This document shows positions 51,360-60,361 of a DNA stretch of 64,000 bases, one piece after another. How positions within the stretch are numbered: position 1 is the first letter of the stretch; each line of letters opens with the position of its first letter. The notes below the pieces were generated by a model that searched no databases, was not told the DNA's origin, and was given only the letters and a program-made list of their open reading frames with translations. A program made the translations under genes and the position numbers. Origin of the DNA: Tabrizicola thermarum (lineage in GTDB: Bacteria; Pseudomonadota; Alphaproteobacteria; Rhodobacterales; Rhodobacteraceae); NCBI RefSeq assembly GCF_003574395.1, contig NZ_QMJY01000083.1, positions 1 through 64,000 on the forward strand, in the 5' to 3' direction.

Positions 51360-54044
51360 ATGTCGTTCAATCTTCTGGTCCTGTCCTGCCTTCTCTATGT
51401 GGTGTTCCTCTTTGCCGTGGCCTTCTGGGTCGAGGGGCGGGCGGCGCGGGGCCGGTTGGGCTGGCTGCGCTCGCCCCTGGTCTACACGCTGTCGCTGTCG
51501 ATCTACTGCACCGCCTGGACCTTCTACGGCGCGGTGGGCTATGCCGCGCGGTCGGGGCTGGAGTTCCTGACGATCTACTTCGGCCCGACGCTGGTCTTCG
51601 TCGGCTGGTGGTGGCTGTTGCGCAAGCTGGTGCGGATCGGGCGGCAGCATCATGTCACCTCGATCGCCGACCTGATCTCGTCGCGCTTTGGCAAGTCGAA
51701 TGCGCTGGGGGTGATCGTCACCGTCATCATGGTGGTGGCGGCGACGCCCTACATCGCGCTGCAACTGCAATCGGTGGTCCTGGCCTTCGGGATCTTCGCC
51801 TCGGCCGCGCCCGAGGGTTCGGGGCCGCTCGACCCGGCGCAGATCGCGGTCTGGGTGGCGGTGGGGCTGGCCTGTTTCACCATCCTCTTCGGCACCCGCA
51901 ACCTGGATGCGCGCGAGCAGCACCACGGCATCGTCACCGCCATCGCGGTCGAGGCGGTGGTGAAGCTGGTCGCGCTTCTGGCGGTGGGCAGCTTTGTCGT
52001 CTGGGGCATCGCGGGCGGTGTCGGCGAGGTGATCGCCCGGATCGACGCCGCCGATCTGTCTGCCTGGCAGGTCCAGCCCGGCCGCTGGACGGGGCTCATC
52101 TTCCTTTCTGCCGCCGCCGTGATCTGTCTTCCGCGCATGTTCCAGGTCATGGTGGTCGAGAACGAGGACGAGGGCCACCTTGCCCGCGCCAGCTGGGCCT
52201 TTCCGCTGTATCTGATGGCGATGAGCCTGTTCATCGTGCCCATTGCCGTCATCGGGCTGGACCGCTTGCCCGCGGGCGCGAACCCGGACATGTTCGTGCT
52301 GACCCTTCCCCTGGCCGAAGGCCACGGCGGGCTGGCCATGCTGGCCTTTCTGGGCGGCTTCTCCTCGGCGACCTCGATGGTGATCGTGGAATCGATCGCG
52401 CTGGCCACGATGATCTCCAACCATGTGATGATCCCCCTCTGGCTGCGCCTGCGCCCCGGAGCCGCAGCGGCGGATGATCTGCGGCAGGTCGTCCTGATGG
52501 CGCGGCGCCTGGCCATCGCGGCGGTCCTGGCGCTGGGATACGGCTATTATCAGGTCTCGGGCGGCTCGGCGGCGCTGGCGGCCATCGGGCTGATCGCGTT
52601 CCTCGGCGTGGCGCAGGTGCTGCCCGCGATGATCGGCGGCATCTTCTGGCGGGGGGCAACCCGGGTGGGCGCGATGCTGGGGCTGCTCACCGGTCTTGCG
52701 GTCTGGGCCTACACCTCGTTCCTGCCGTCCTTCGGCCCGGGGGCGGCGCTGCCGGCCACCGTCTTCACCGAAGGCGCCTTCGGTCTGGCCTGGCTGCGCC
52801 CGCATGCGCTGTTCGGGACCCAGGCGATGGACCCGATGACCCATGCGCTCTTCTGGTCGATGGTGCTGAACTGTCTGGCCTTCTGCCTGGGGTCGCTGCT
52901 GACCTTCCCCGGCCCGGTGGAACGGTTGCAGGGCGCGGCCTTTGTCAACGTGTTCGAAGGCGCGGTCGGCCCGCAACGCTGGGCGCGCGGCCAGGTGGAA
53001 CCCGAGGCGCTGCTGACCATGGCGCAGCGCATCATGGGCGAGGAGGCGGCGCTGACCTTCTTCCAGACCGCCGCGAGCGCGCAAGGCAAGGAGGGGTTCC
53101 TGCCCGACCCGACCCCGGCCTTCCTCGACGGCCTGGAATCGCGGCTGTCGGGCTCGGTCGGGGCGGCCACGGCCCATGCGATGATCTCGCAACTGGTCGG
53201 GCGCGCGACGGTGACGGTCGAGGATCTGATGGCCGTGGCCAGCGAATCCGCGCAGATCCTGGAATATTCCGCCCGGCTGGAGGCGCGCGAGGCGGAACTG
53301 ACCCGCACGGCGGGCGCGCTGCGCGAGGCCAATGAAAAGCTGACCCAGATCTCGTTGCAGAAGGACGCCTTCCTGTCCCAGATCAGCCACGAGCTGCGCA
53401 CGCCCATGACCTCGATCCGGGCCTTTTCGGAAATCCTGACCGAGGGCGGTCTGCCGGAAGAGACTGTCGTGCGCTACGGCAGGATCATCCATGACGAGGC
53501 CAAGCGATTGACGCGGCTGCTGGACGATCTGCTCGACCTTTCGGTTCTGGAGAACGGTGCGGTGCAGCTGACGGTGGGGCTGGCCAGCCTTCAGGAGATG
53601 ATCGACAAGGCCCTGACAGCGGCGCGCGCGACCCGGCCGGAACGCGAGTTCACCATCATCCGCGACCTGCCGTCCGAGGCGATCTATCTCAGGACCGATG
53701 CCGACCGGCTGACCCAAGTGTTCATCAACCTGATCTCGAACGCGCGCAAGTACTGCGACGCGGCCCGCCCCGAACTGCGCATCGCCGTGCGCCAGCGTGC
53801 GGGTCGGGTGACGGTGGACTTCATCGACAACGGCAAGGGCATCCCCAAGGATGCTCAGGCGCTGATCTTCGAGAAATTCGCCCGCCTGACCGATGCCAAC
53901 CGCGCCGGCGGGGCGGGGCTGGGTCTGGCGATCTGCCGCGAGATCATGACCAATCTCGGCGGCTCGGTCGCCTATCTGCCGGGGCAGGGCGGCGCGGCCT
54001 TCCGCGTCACGGTGCCTTTGCGGCTGGAAACGCTGGCCGCTTAA
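51360..54044 (+). CDS. Sodium:solute symporter-histidine kinase fusion (CbrA-like)
   Basis: In this 894-aa protein residues 1-530 form an SSS-family transporter domain with about 13 membrane segments (IYCTAWTFYGAVGYAAR, QHHVTSIADLISSRFGKS, GGFSSATSMVIVESIALATM). A coiled linker (about 640-670) leads to the kinase core, with HisKA H677 in FLSQISHELRTPMTS. The catalytic domain has NLISNARKYCD, DNGKGIP and GAGLGLAIC. No PAS domain is visible. It probably senses substrate through its transport domain and phosphorylates the receiver encoded two genes upstream. Confidence 0.93.
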   Translation: MSFNLLVLSCLLYVVFLFAVAFWVEGRAARGRLGWLRSPLVYTLSLSIYCTAWTFYGAVGYAARSGLEFLTIYFGPTLVFVGWWWLLRKLVRIGRQHHVTSIADLISSRFGKSNALGVIVTVIMVVAATPYIALQLQSVVLAFGIFASAAPEGSGPLDPAQIAVWVAVGLACFTILFGTRNLDAREQHHGIVTAIAVEAVVKLVALLAVGSFVVWGIAGGVGEVIARIDAADLSAWQVQPGRWTGLIFLSAAAVICLPRMFQVMVVENEDEGHLARASWAFPLYLMAMSLFIVPIAVIGLDRLPAGANPDMFVLTLPLAEGHGGLAMLAFLGGFSSATSMVIVESIALATMISNHVMIPLWLRLRPGAAAADDLRQVVLMARRLAIAAVLALGYGYYQVSGGSAALAAIGLIAFLGVAQVLPAMIGGIFWRGATRVGAMLGLLTGLAVWAYTSFLPSFGPGAALPATVFTEGAFGLAWLRPHALFGTQAMDPMTHALFWSMVLNCLAFCLGSLLTFPGPVERLQGAAFVNVFEGAVGPQRWARGQVEPEALLTMAQRIMGEEAALTFFQTAASAQGKEGFLPDPTPAFLDGLESRLSGSVGAATAHAMISQLVGRATVTVEDLMAVASESAQILEYSARLEAREAELTRTAGALREANEKLTQISLQKDAFLSQISHELRTPMTSIRAFSEILTEGGLPEETVVRYGRIIHDEAKRLTRLLDDLLDLSVLENGAVQLTVGLASLQEMIDKALTAARATRPEREFTIIRDLPSEAIYLRTDADRLTQVFINLISNARKYCDAARPELRIAVRQRAGRVTVDFIDNGKGIPKDAQALIFEKFARLTDANRAGGAGLGLAICREIMTNLGGSVAYLPGQGGAAFRVTVPLRLETLAA

Positions 54045-54096
54045 CCTTTCGGCAAGGATGACCTGCGTAAGGTGACCGGACGAGGGACTGGCTGCC

Positions 54097-55068
54097 ATGA
54101 CCGACGTGATCCGCCGCAAGATCGACCGTGCCCGCCCGACGCTGGCGGAAGGTGCCCCCGGTGCCGACCGGGGCTGGCGACTGGCGCTTGCCCGCGCGAC
54201 ACGCGATGCCATGGGGCTGGACCTCGACTTCCGCAAGCTGACCATCACACGTCTCTCTCTGGCCGAGATTCTGGACATCGCGCCTGAACGGGCGCTTCTC
54301 GCCCTGCTTGACGGCCCTGCGGGAGGGCTGGGTGTCATCATGCTTTCCCCGCCGGTCACCTCGGCCCTGATCGAGATGCAGACCGTCGGCCGCCTGTCGA
54401 CCGCCCCCGCCGCCCCCCGACGGCCCAGCCGCATCGACGCGGCGATGGTGGCGGGCGTCATCGACCGGGCACTGTCGGGCCTCGATGAGGCGCTGGCGGA
54501 TGAGGCCGATCTCGTCTGGGCCGGGGGCTTCCGCTATGCCTCCTACCTGGAAGACGCCCGCCCGCTCGCGCTGATGCTGGAAGAGGACGTGTATCGCGTC
54601 CTGACCGCCGAAGTCGCGCTTGGTGGTGGGACCGGGGGCGGTCCGGGGGGGCGCGACGGCACGGTGATCCTCGTCCTGCCCGCCGAAGGGCGCGGCGAAC
54701 GTCCGGCCCTGGCCACCGACCCGACAGACGCCACCGCGCCGCAGTTCACCGCAGCCTTGCAGGCCCAGGTGATGCAGTCGGATTGCCGTCTGGACGCCGT
54801 GGTCGGGCGGTTGACCCTGCCGCTGCGGCAGATCATGGCGCTGGAGGTGGGGGAAACCCTGATCCTGCCCTCTGCCGCGCTGGACGCGATTGCTCTGGAA
54901 ACACTGGATGGCCGTCGGGTTGCGCAGGCCCGTCTTGGCCAGCACCGCGGGATGCGCGCGCTGAAACTGTCCGAGGCGGTGCAGACCGCCAGCCCGCCGC
55001 AGGCCCCCCCGCGCCCTGCGCCCGTGCCGGACGGGGAACCGCCGTCGGAACTGCGCGCGGCGGGCTAG
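54097..55068 (+). CDS. FliM/FliN-family (SpoA domain) motor-switch-like protein
   Basis: This 323-aa protein has a FliM-like middle (IDAAMVAGVIDRALSGLDEAL and SYLEDARPLALML) and a C-terminal SpoA/FliN surface domain (about 225-295: DCRLDAVVGRLTLPLRQIMA, LEVGETLILPSAALDAIALE). The tail is Pro-rich. It lies just after the symporter-kinase gene, away from any flagellar cluster in this window. It may be a stand-alone switch protein of a flagellar or type III secretion system encoded elsewhere; a link with the kinase is possible but unproven. Confidence 0.8.
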   Translation: MTDVIRRKIDRARPTLAEGAPGADRGWRLALARATRDAMGLDLDFRKLTITRLSLAEILDIAPERALLALLDGPAGGLGVIMLSPPVTSALIEMQTVGRLSTAPAAPRRPSRIDAAMVAGVIDRALSGLDEALADEADLVWAGGFRYASYLEDARPLALMLEEDVYRVLTAEVALGGGTGGGPGGRDGTVILVLPAEGRGERPALATDPTDATAPQFTAALQAQVMQSDCRLDAVVGRLTLPLRQIMALEVGETLILPSAALDAIALETLDGRRVAQARLGQHRGMRALKLSEAVQTASPPQAPPRPAPVPDGEPPSELRAAG

Positions 55069-55071
55069 GCG

Positions 55072-55497
55072 TCAGCGCCTGGCCAGGGCCTCGATCTGCG
55101 GCCGCAGATGGTCCAGCTGATAGCCAAAGCGGGCGGGCAGGCCGATCAGCTCATCGACCGGACGCTGCCCGGCATTGGCTAGCGCCCAGACGATCGACGA
55201 TCGGTTGCCGCTGGCGCAATAGGCGAAGACCGGCCCGGTCGAGGCCGCAATGGCCGCGCGCTGCGCCGTGACATTGTCCATCGTCAGCGCGCCGCCGACC
55301 ACCGGGTTCGCCACGAACACCAGCCCCAGCGCCTCGGCCGCCGCGCGCATCGCCTCGGTCTGCAGATGCGGCGGGATCTCGCCATCGGGCCGGTTGTCGA
55401 TCACCGTCACATAGCCCGCCGCCTTGATCGCCGGCAGGTCGCCGGGTTCGATCTGGGGCGAGACGGCATAGTCGGGGGTGATCGCGCGGATTTCCAT
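55072..55497 (-). CDS. DUF442 (TIGR01244) phosphatase/sulfurtransferase-like protein
   Basis: This 141-aa protein has the P-loop CASGNRSS, with C94 and R99 spaced as in rhodanese/dual-specificity-phosphatase folds, preceded by VTVIDNRPDGE. Families of this type occur beside persulfide or glutathione metabolism genes in proteobacteria. Here it is convergent with the SpoA protein, 3 nt away. The start is ATG 55497. Confidence 0.85.
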   Translation of the reverse strand: MEIRAITPDYAVSPQIEPGDLPAIKAAGYVTVIDNRPDGEIPPHLQTEAMRAAAEALGLVFVANPVVGGALTMDNVTAQRAAIAASTGPVFAYCASGNRSSIVWALANAGQRPVDELIGLPARFGYQLDHLRPQIEALARR

Positions 55498-55644
55498 GTC
55501 AGTCTCCACTCGGACAGGCGGGCCTTGGGGGCGGATTGCCACGGGACCATAGCCAGCGCACCGGAAAAGGGAAAGCCCGTTGACCTGAGTCAAGGCGCAA
55601 GCGGCCAAAACCGGCGAAACTAGAAAGACAAGAAGGAGGATGCG

Positions 55645-55977
55645 ATGCACGACCAGGCCAGGAAACCGATCTCTGCCCGGAAGGCGGCGCTGGAACAGCG
55701 ATTGAAAGAGCTGGGTGCGCGGATCGAAGCCATCGAGGAAGAGCTTGAGTCGCATCACAACCCCGACTGGGAAGACCTTGCAACCGAACGCGAGGGCGAC
55801 GAGGTGCTGGAAGCCACCGGGCAGGTCGGTCTGGCCGAGATCGCCCGCATCCGCGCCGCCCTGAAGCGCATCGCAGAGGGAACCTACGGCACCTGTGCCC
55901 GGTGTGGCGAGCCGATCGAAGAGGCCCGGCTCGATGCGTTGCCCTGGACCCCACTCTGCAGGAGTTGTGCCCAATGA
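55645..55977 (+). CDS. DksA/TraR zinc-finger family protein
   Basis: This 110-aa protein has an N-terminal coiled-coil (ALEQRLKELGARIEAIEEEL) and a C4 zinc finger CARCGEP with CRSCAQ at the end. It lacks the longer coiled-coil of classical DksA and is nearer to short TraR-like members, which bind the RNA polymerase secondary channel. AAGGAGG precedes ATG 55645. It overlaps the next small gene (ATGA). Confidence 0.85.
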   Translation: MHDQARKPISARKAALEQRLKELGARIEAIEEELESHHNPDWEDLATEREGDEVLEATGQVGLAEIARIRAALKRIAEGTYGTCARCGEPIEEARLDALPWTPLCRSCAQ

Positions 55978-56168
55978 CCGACCCTACCCCTGCCGACCTG
56001 ATCCGCGAGGAGGTCCGGCTTCTGCAAACCGGGATCGAAATGCAGCGGCAGGGCCTTGACCTGCTGCTGGCCGAAATGCGCGCGCTTGCCGCGCTGATGC
56101 CGGGCATGGACAGCCGCCAGCCCACCGACGCCGAGATCGAGGCCGGATACGACAACATGCCGGTCTGA
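55974..56168 (+). CDS. Small hypothetical protein coupled to the DksA-like gene
   Basis: This 64-aa protein (MTDPTPADLIREEVRLLQTG at the start) is probably a single long helix in its first 45 residues, with an acidic end. It overlaps the DksA-like stop by ATGA, so the two are likely to be made together. No family recognised; too short for a confident role. Confidence 0.65.
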   Translation: MTDPTPADLIREEVRLLQTGIEMQRQGLDLLLAEMRALAALMPGMDSRQPTDAEIEAGYDNMPV

Positions 56169-56245
56169 CGGCTCGACTGCCGGGCAGCCTTGTTTTTGCT
56201 CGGGTTGTTTCTAACCTCGCGGGGAAAACGGCCATGGGAACCGGA

Positions 56246-56490
56246 ATGTCCGCGATCGGGCTGAAAACCGAGCTGCGGGACGGTATCCGGGCCCTTACCC
56301 CTGCCAACCCGCCGGGCAACGCCCTGACGCCTGCCCTGCGCGCCGCGATGCTGGAGGAGATCGCGGCCGCCGCCGACGTCAGCGCCGTGGTGCTTCAGGC
56401 GGAGGGGCCTGCGTTCTCCAGCCATCAGCCGCTGGATCCCGATGCCGAGGAACCCGGCCTTTCTGCGCTCTGCCGGATCCTGCGGCCGAT
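56246..56490 (+). pseudogene. Enoyl-CoA hydratase/isomerase, N-terminal remnant
   Basis: About 80 codons from ATG 56246 match the start of the crotonase fold (LTPANPPGNALTPALRAAM, VVLQAEGPAFSSHQPLDPD, LSALCRIL). Homology then stops near 56490 and the frame runs into non-coding sequence antisense to the next gene. The rest of the enzyme, including the second catalytic segment, is missing, so this is a 3'-truncated gene. Confidence 0.65.
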
Positions 56491-56532
56491 CCGCGACGGG
56501 TGGACCCCGGGCCGCGCTGGACGAAGATCGGC

Positions 56533-56748
56533 CTATCCCAGCAGAACCCCCGCGACCACCGCCGCAAGACCCAGCGCCGACAGGCCGACGGCGCCCAGGT
56601 TGATGGCGACGACGCGCTGCAACTCGGCCCGCATGGCGGCATCGTCCAGCCCCAGGCGCTTGGCCCGGCTGGCCCGCAGGATGCAGTAGCCAAGCCCCGC
56701 CAGACCCGCCAGCGTCAGCGCCGCCCCCACCCAGATCAATGCCTGCAT
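56533..56748 (-). CDS. Small conserved membrane protein
   Basis: This 71-aa protein has two hydrophobic helices (QALIWVGAALTLAGLAGLGY and VGLSALGLAAVVAGVLLG) around a basic/acidic cytoplasmic loop (RASRAKRLGLDDAAMRAELQR). ATG 56748 follows GGAGG. Function unknown. It faces the enoyl-CoA hydratase remnant from the other strand. Confidence 0.65.
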   Translation of the reverse strand: MQALIWVGAALTLAGLAGLGYCILRASRAKRLGLDDAAMRAELQRVVAINLGAVGLSALGLAAVVAGVLLG

Positions 56749-56894
56749 CGCGCACCTCCTCGAAGTCCCGACCGCTGCTAGACCGTTCCGCGCCGTCCCG
56801 CAAGCAAAGGCTGCCGCTTCGTCGATCCAGCCTTGAACCCCGGGGGCGGGGCAGGGTAGGAACGCCCGATCCAGCAAGACCCGAGAGGACCGCC

Positions 56895-57149
56895 ATGGCC
56901 GACGCGACCGATCCCTATGCCGTCACCGCCGACGAACTGCGCCAGTTCATCGAACGCTACGAGCAGCTGGAGGCGGAGAAGAAGGATGTCACCGAACAGC
57001 AGAAAGAGCTGATGGCCGAGGCCAAGGGGCGCGGCTATGACACCAAGGTGATGCGCAAGGTGATCGCGCTGCGCAAGCGCAAGCCCGATGAGATCGCCGA
57101 GGAAGAAGCCGTGCTGGAGCTTTACAAGACCGCGCTGGGGATGGTCTGA
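56895..57149 (+). CDS. gapR: GapR-like (DUF2312) nucleoid-associated protein
   Basis: This 84-aa protein of the DUF2312/GapR family binds overtwisted DNA and acts in chromosome organisation and cell cycle in Caulobacter. Recognised by LRQFIERYEQLEAEKKDVTE, KELMAEAKGRGYDTKVMRKV and RKRKPDEIAEEEAVLELYK. The start is ATG 56895. It is convergent with the following gene, with no gap. Confidence 0.93.
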   Translation: MADATDPYAVTADELRQFIERYEQLEAEKKDVTEQQKELMAEAKGRGYDTKVMRKVIALRKRKPDEIAEEEAVLELYKTALGMV

Positions 57150-58022
57150 TCAGGGCTCGATCAGCCTGACACCGGGCATCTGGGCGATGCGTTCGACATC
57201 GGCCAGATAGGCCTGGGTCAGGTCCTCGACCACCGCGTCGGTCCAGCCGGGCAAGGCGATTTCGGTGGCAAGCTGGTCCGGGCGGCCGAACTTTTCCAGA
57301 AAGGCCGTCACGATCCGCCGCCGGTGCGACACCGACTGCGGCGGATGTTCGCGGCAATAGGCGTGATATCGCGCCAGACCCGCCTCGGTCAGCAGCAGCC
57401 CCAGAAGCTCGTCGGTGTCTTCCAGCACCGTCCCCGAGGCATGGCCCGAGACGACGGCCAGCACTTCCGGCCAGATCAGCGGCGTATCCTCGTCGCACCA
57501 GACCGTCAGAGGCACGTTGGGGTTGTGGTCCAGGATCCGGCGCACGGCCTCGGACCAGCGCAGCGCGAAGGGATCGACGCCGGAAAGGATATCCTCATGC
57601 CCTTTCTGCAGCACCCGGTCGCGCAGATCGGGCAGGAAGGTCGCAGGATTGCGGATCGCCAGGCAGAACTCGGCCTCGATATCGGGGAAGATCCGGGTGA
57701 AGGCCCGCAGCCGCTCACCCCCCTGCGCGTAAAGCCCGCCCGAGATCGCATAGGCCGGAAAGCTGAGAAAGCTGGTCCAGGACAGGATCAGCCGGTCGGC
57801 CGAGGATTCGTCCATGATCTGGTCCAGGATCATCGCCTCGGTGTCTTCGGACGCCGCCGCCCCGCGCAACTGGGCCGCGGTGTCGCGCAACAGCTTGCGA
57901 TAGCGGGTCGGGGAAGGGACCACGATCCCCTGTTCGGCCAGCCGGGCCCGGTTCTTCAGAAGACAGCGGACCAGACGATCCTCGTCGGTGCAATGCGCAC
58001 CCAGGTGGTAGACAATACGCAT
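57150..58022 (-). CDS. Hypothetical protein, possibly sulfotransferase-like
   Basis: The start of this 290-aa protein, MRIVYHLGAHCTDEDRLVRC, recalls the PAPS-binding opening of sulfotransferase-like proteins (hxHhGxHKTGT), but the Lys/Thr loop is not conserved. The rest has features like FLPDLRDRVLQKGHED and SHRRRIVTAFLEKFGRP. It has no signal or membrane segment. I cannot assign a firm function; a degenerate sulfotransferase fold is the best guess. Confidence 0.6.
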   Translation of the reverse strand: MRIVYHLGAHCTDEDRLVRCLLKNRARLAEQGIVVPSPTRYRKLLRDTAAQLRGAAASEDTEAMILDQIMDESSADRLILSWTSFLSFPAYAISGGLYAQGGERLRAFTRIFPDIEAEFCLAIRNPATFLPDLRDRVLQKGHEDILSGVDPFALRWSEAVRRILDHNPNVPLTVWCDEDTPLIWPEVLAVVSGHASGTVLEDTDELLGLLLTEAGLARYHAYCREHPPQSVSHRRRIVTAFLEKFGRPDQLATEIALPGWTDAVVEDLTQAYLADVERIAQMPGVRLIEP

Positions 58023-58121
58023 CGGGCCTGACTTCGCGGCGCGGGCTCTTCACGCCCGACGCAGGGACTATACGGGCTTTTCTGGACAGTTAAACCGCTT
58101 TCCTGTAACCGCTGGTTCAGG

Positions 58122-59780
58122 ATGTCTGACCGTTTCGCTCAACTTGGCCGCCGCAGGGTCCGACTGGTGCCCGATGCCTGGACCCTCGGGGCCGTGGCGA
58201 TCGCTGTCGTGGTCCTGGCTCCGATCCTGTCGATCTTCTGGCTGGCCTTGACGCCCACCGAAAACATCTGGCCGCACCTGCTGGCCACCGTGCTGCCACG
58301 CTATCTGGGCACCACGCTGACGCTGATGGCGGGGGTGGCTGTTCTGACCGCCGCGATGGGGACGGGGGCGGCCTGGCTGGTCAGCCAGTACCGCTTTCCC
58401 GGCCGCGACTGGCTGGCGCATGCGCTGCTGTTTCCGCTGGCGATCCCGGCCTTTGTCGGGGCCTACGCGCTGGTCGATGTGCTGGACTATGCCGGCCCCG
58501 TGCAAACCGCCCTGCGCGCGACCTTCGGCTGGACCACGGCGCGCGACTACTGGTTTCCCCAGATCCGGTCCTTGCCCGCGGCGATCCTGGTCCTGTCTTT
58601 CGCCCTCTATCCCTATGTCTACCTTCTGGCGCGCGCGGCCTATCGCGAACAGTCCGGCCGCGCCTACGAGGTCGCCCGGGCGCTCGGCTGCGGTCCCTGG
58701 AGCCTGTTCCTGCGCATCGGCTGGCCGCTGGCCCGGCCCGCGATTGCCGCGGGTGTGGCGCTGGCGCTGATGGAGACGGTGGCAGACTACGGCACGGTCC
58801 AGCACTTCGGCGTGCAGACCCTGACGACGGGGGTCTTCTCGACCTGGCTCAACGGAGGCAATGCCGGGGGGGCGGCGCAGATTGCGCTGGTGATCCTGAT
58901 GCTGATCCTGCTTCTGGTCGGGCTGGAGCGGGCCGGGCGTGGCGGCGCACGGTTCCACCGGCTGGGCCGGGCCGCGCATGCGGTCCAGCCGCAGGCCATC
59001 GCGGGTCGCAAGCGCTGGTATGCCACCGCTCTGTGCCTCATCCCCTTTTCCGGGGGCTTCCTGCTGCCGGTTCTCGTGATGCTGGTCCATGCGGCGCAGG
59101 CCCCCGGTGGCTGGCTGGCCCCCGGTCTGCTTGATGCGCTGAGGAACACCCTGATCGTCGGTGGCCTTGCCGCGCTTGTCACGGTCGGGGCCGCGATCTT
59201 CCTGGTCTATGCGCTGCGGATGAAAGGCTCGGCCGCCGCCCGTGCGCTGTTGCCGGTGACGCTGATCGGCTATGCGGCACCGGGGGCGGTGCTGGCGCTG
59301 GGGCTTCTTCTGCCGCTGGCCGCGCTGGACCACCGGCTGGCCGATGCGATCCAGGCGCTGACCGGCCGGGACCCCGGACTGATGATTACCGGGACCGCCT
59401 TCGCGCTGGGGCTGGCCTATGTGGTGCGCTTCTTCGGCATCGCGCAGGGCGCCGTGGACGCGGCCTTCGGCCGGGTCTCGCCCAGCCTGCCCATGGCGGC
59501 GCGATCGCTGGGCCGCTCTGCCTCGGGGACGCTGGTCTCGGTCTATCTGCCCCTGATCCGCGGCTCGGTGCTGACTGCGCTGCTTGTCGTCTTCGTTGAT
59601 TGCGTCAAGGAACTGCCCGCCACGCTGTTGCTGCGACCGTTCAACTACAACACGCTTTCGACGCGGGTCTTCGAACTCGCCAGCCTCGAGCGGCTGTCCG
59701 AAGCCGCCCCTGCGGCGCTTCTGGTGATGGCGGTGGGGCTGGTTGCTGTCGCGATCCTGGCGCGCGACCAGCGGGACTGA
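58122..59780 (+). CDS. ABC transporter permease, FbpB/AfuB iron(III) type
   Basis: This 552-aa double-length permease has about 12 membrane segments, built as two tandem permease modules. The EAA loops are at YEVARALGCGPWSLFLRIG and MAARSLGRSASGTLVSVYLP. This architecture is typical of ferric-iron (FbpB) transporters, which pair with a periplasmic iron-binding protein and an ATPase. Neither is in the immediate vicinity, so the partner genes lie elsewhere or the operon continues outside. Confidence 0.9.
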   Translation: MSDRFAQLGRRRVRLVPDAWTLGAVAIAVVVLAPILSIFWLALTPTENIWPHLLATVLPRYLGTTLTLMAGVAVLTAAMGTGAAWLVSQYRFPGRDWLAHALLFPLAIPAFVGAYALVDVLDYAGPVQTALRATFGWTTARDYWFPQIRSLPAAILVLSFALYPYVYLLARAAYREQSGRAYEVARALGCGPWSLFLRIGWPLARPAIAAGVALALMETVADYGTVQHFGVQTLTTGVFSTWLNGGNAGGAAQIALVILMLILLLVGLERAGRGGARFHRLGRAAHAVQPQAIAGRKRWYATALCLIPFSGGFLLPVLVMLVHAAQAPGGWLAPGLLDALRNTLIVGGLAALVTVGAAIFLVYALRMKGSAAARALLPVTLIGYAAPGAVLALGLLLPLAALDHRLADAIQALTGRDPGLMITGTAFALGLAYVVRFFGIAQGAVDAAFGRVSPSLPMAARSLGRSASGTLVSVYLPLIRGSVLTALLVVFVDCVKELPATLLLRPFNYNTLSTRVFELASLERLSEAAPAALLVMAVGLVAVAILARDQRD

Positions 59781-59822
59781 ACCCTTGCAAGGCCGGGTCC
59801 GCGCCTGTATCTGAAGCCTGTG

Positions 59823-59898
59823 GCCCCTATAGCTCAGCTGGTAGAGCATCTGATTTGTAATCAGAGGGTCGGGGGTTCGAGTCCCTCTGGGGGCACCA
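59823..59898 (+). tRNA. tRNA-Thr (TGT anticodon)
   Basis: A 76-nt cloverleaf with encoded CCA: acceptor GCCCCTA pairs with TGGGGGC, the D arm is GCTC/GAGC, the anticodon loop TTTGTAA gives TGT, and the T arm is GGGGG TTCGAGT CCCTC. It is not disrupted by any integration. Confidence 0.96.
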
Positions 59899-59939
59899 CA
59901 GTCCGCCTTGCCGCAGGGGCAGGTCGGCCGCCGTGCAGC

Positions 59940-60278
59940 TTAGCCGCGCGCGACCACGCCCAGAAAGCTGAGCGTCTGCTCAAGATCGGCGCGTAGCTTC
60001 GCGTCCGAGCGGTTGAACCCGGCACAAAGCGTGTCGAACCGCTTGCGCAGGGCCTTCTTCTCCTCGCCCTTGCAGTCGTTCCAGGGGCGACCCTGCAATC
60101 CCATCACCAGGACATAGTAGCCGATGAAATGCGGCCGCGACCCGCTGGCCAGAAGCCGGCGATAGGCCTCGTCCGCGCCCATCTCGCGGATTTCCTCGGC
60201 CGTGGTGATCCCGGCGCGGGCAAAGGCCGTTTCCGAGGCAGGGCCAAGGTTGGGAATCGAGGAGACGGGGCTTGGCAT
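59940..60278 (-). CDS. TfoX C-terminal domain protein
   Basis: This 112-aa protein consists of a single helical TfoX/Sxy C-terminal domain: SIPNLGPASETAFARAGI (helix-hairpin-helix-like), TAEEIREMGADEAYRRLL and HFIGYYVLVMGLQGRPWND. TfoX proteins act in competence gene control in gammaproteobacteria; the role here is not known. Monocistronic, just after tRNA-Thr on the opposite strand. Confidence 0.85.
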   Translation of the reverse strand: MPSPVSSIPNLGPASETAFARAGITTAEEIREMGADEAYRRLLASGSRPHFIGYYVLVMGLQGRPWNDCKGEEKKALRKRFDTLCAGFNRSDAKLRADLEQTLSFLGVVARG

Positions 60279-60361
60279 GGGGCAGGACCGAGCCAGAACA
60301 AAACAAGGCCAACCTCGCGGCTGGCCTGTCGCTTGTCAAGGTCCGGTCAGGGAAGGACGGG

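Noticed and set aside
49269-54461. Minus-strand open frame of 1730 codons across the XRE, receiver and symporter-kinase genes
   Set aside because: It is antisense to four well-supported genes, has no recognisable domains and an Arg/Gly/His/Gln-rich composition typical of shadows in GC-rich DNA.
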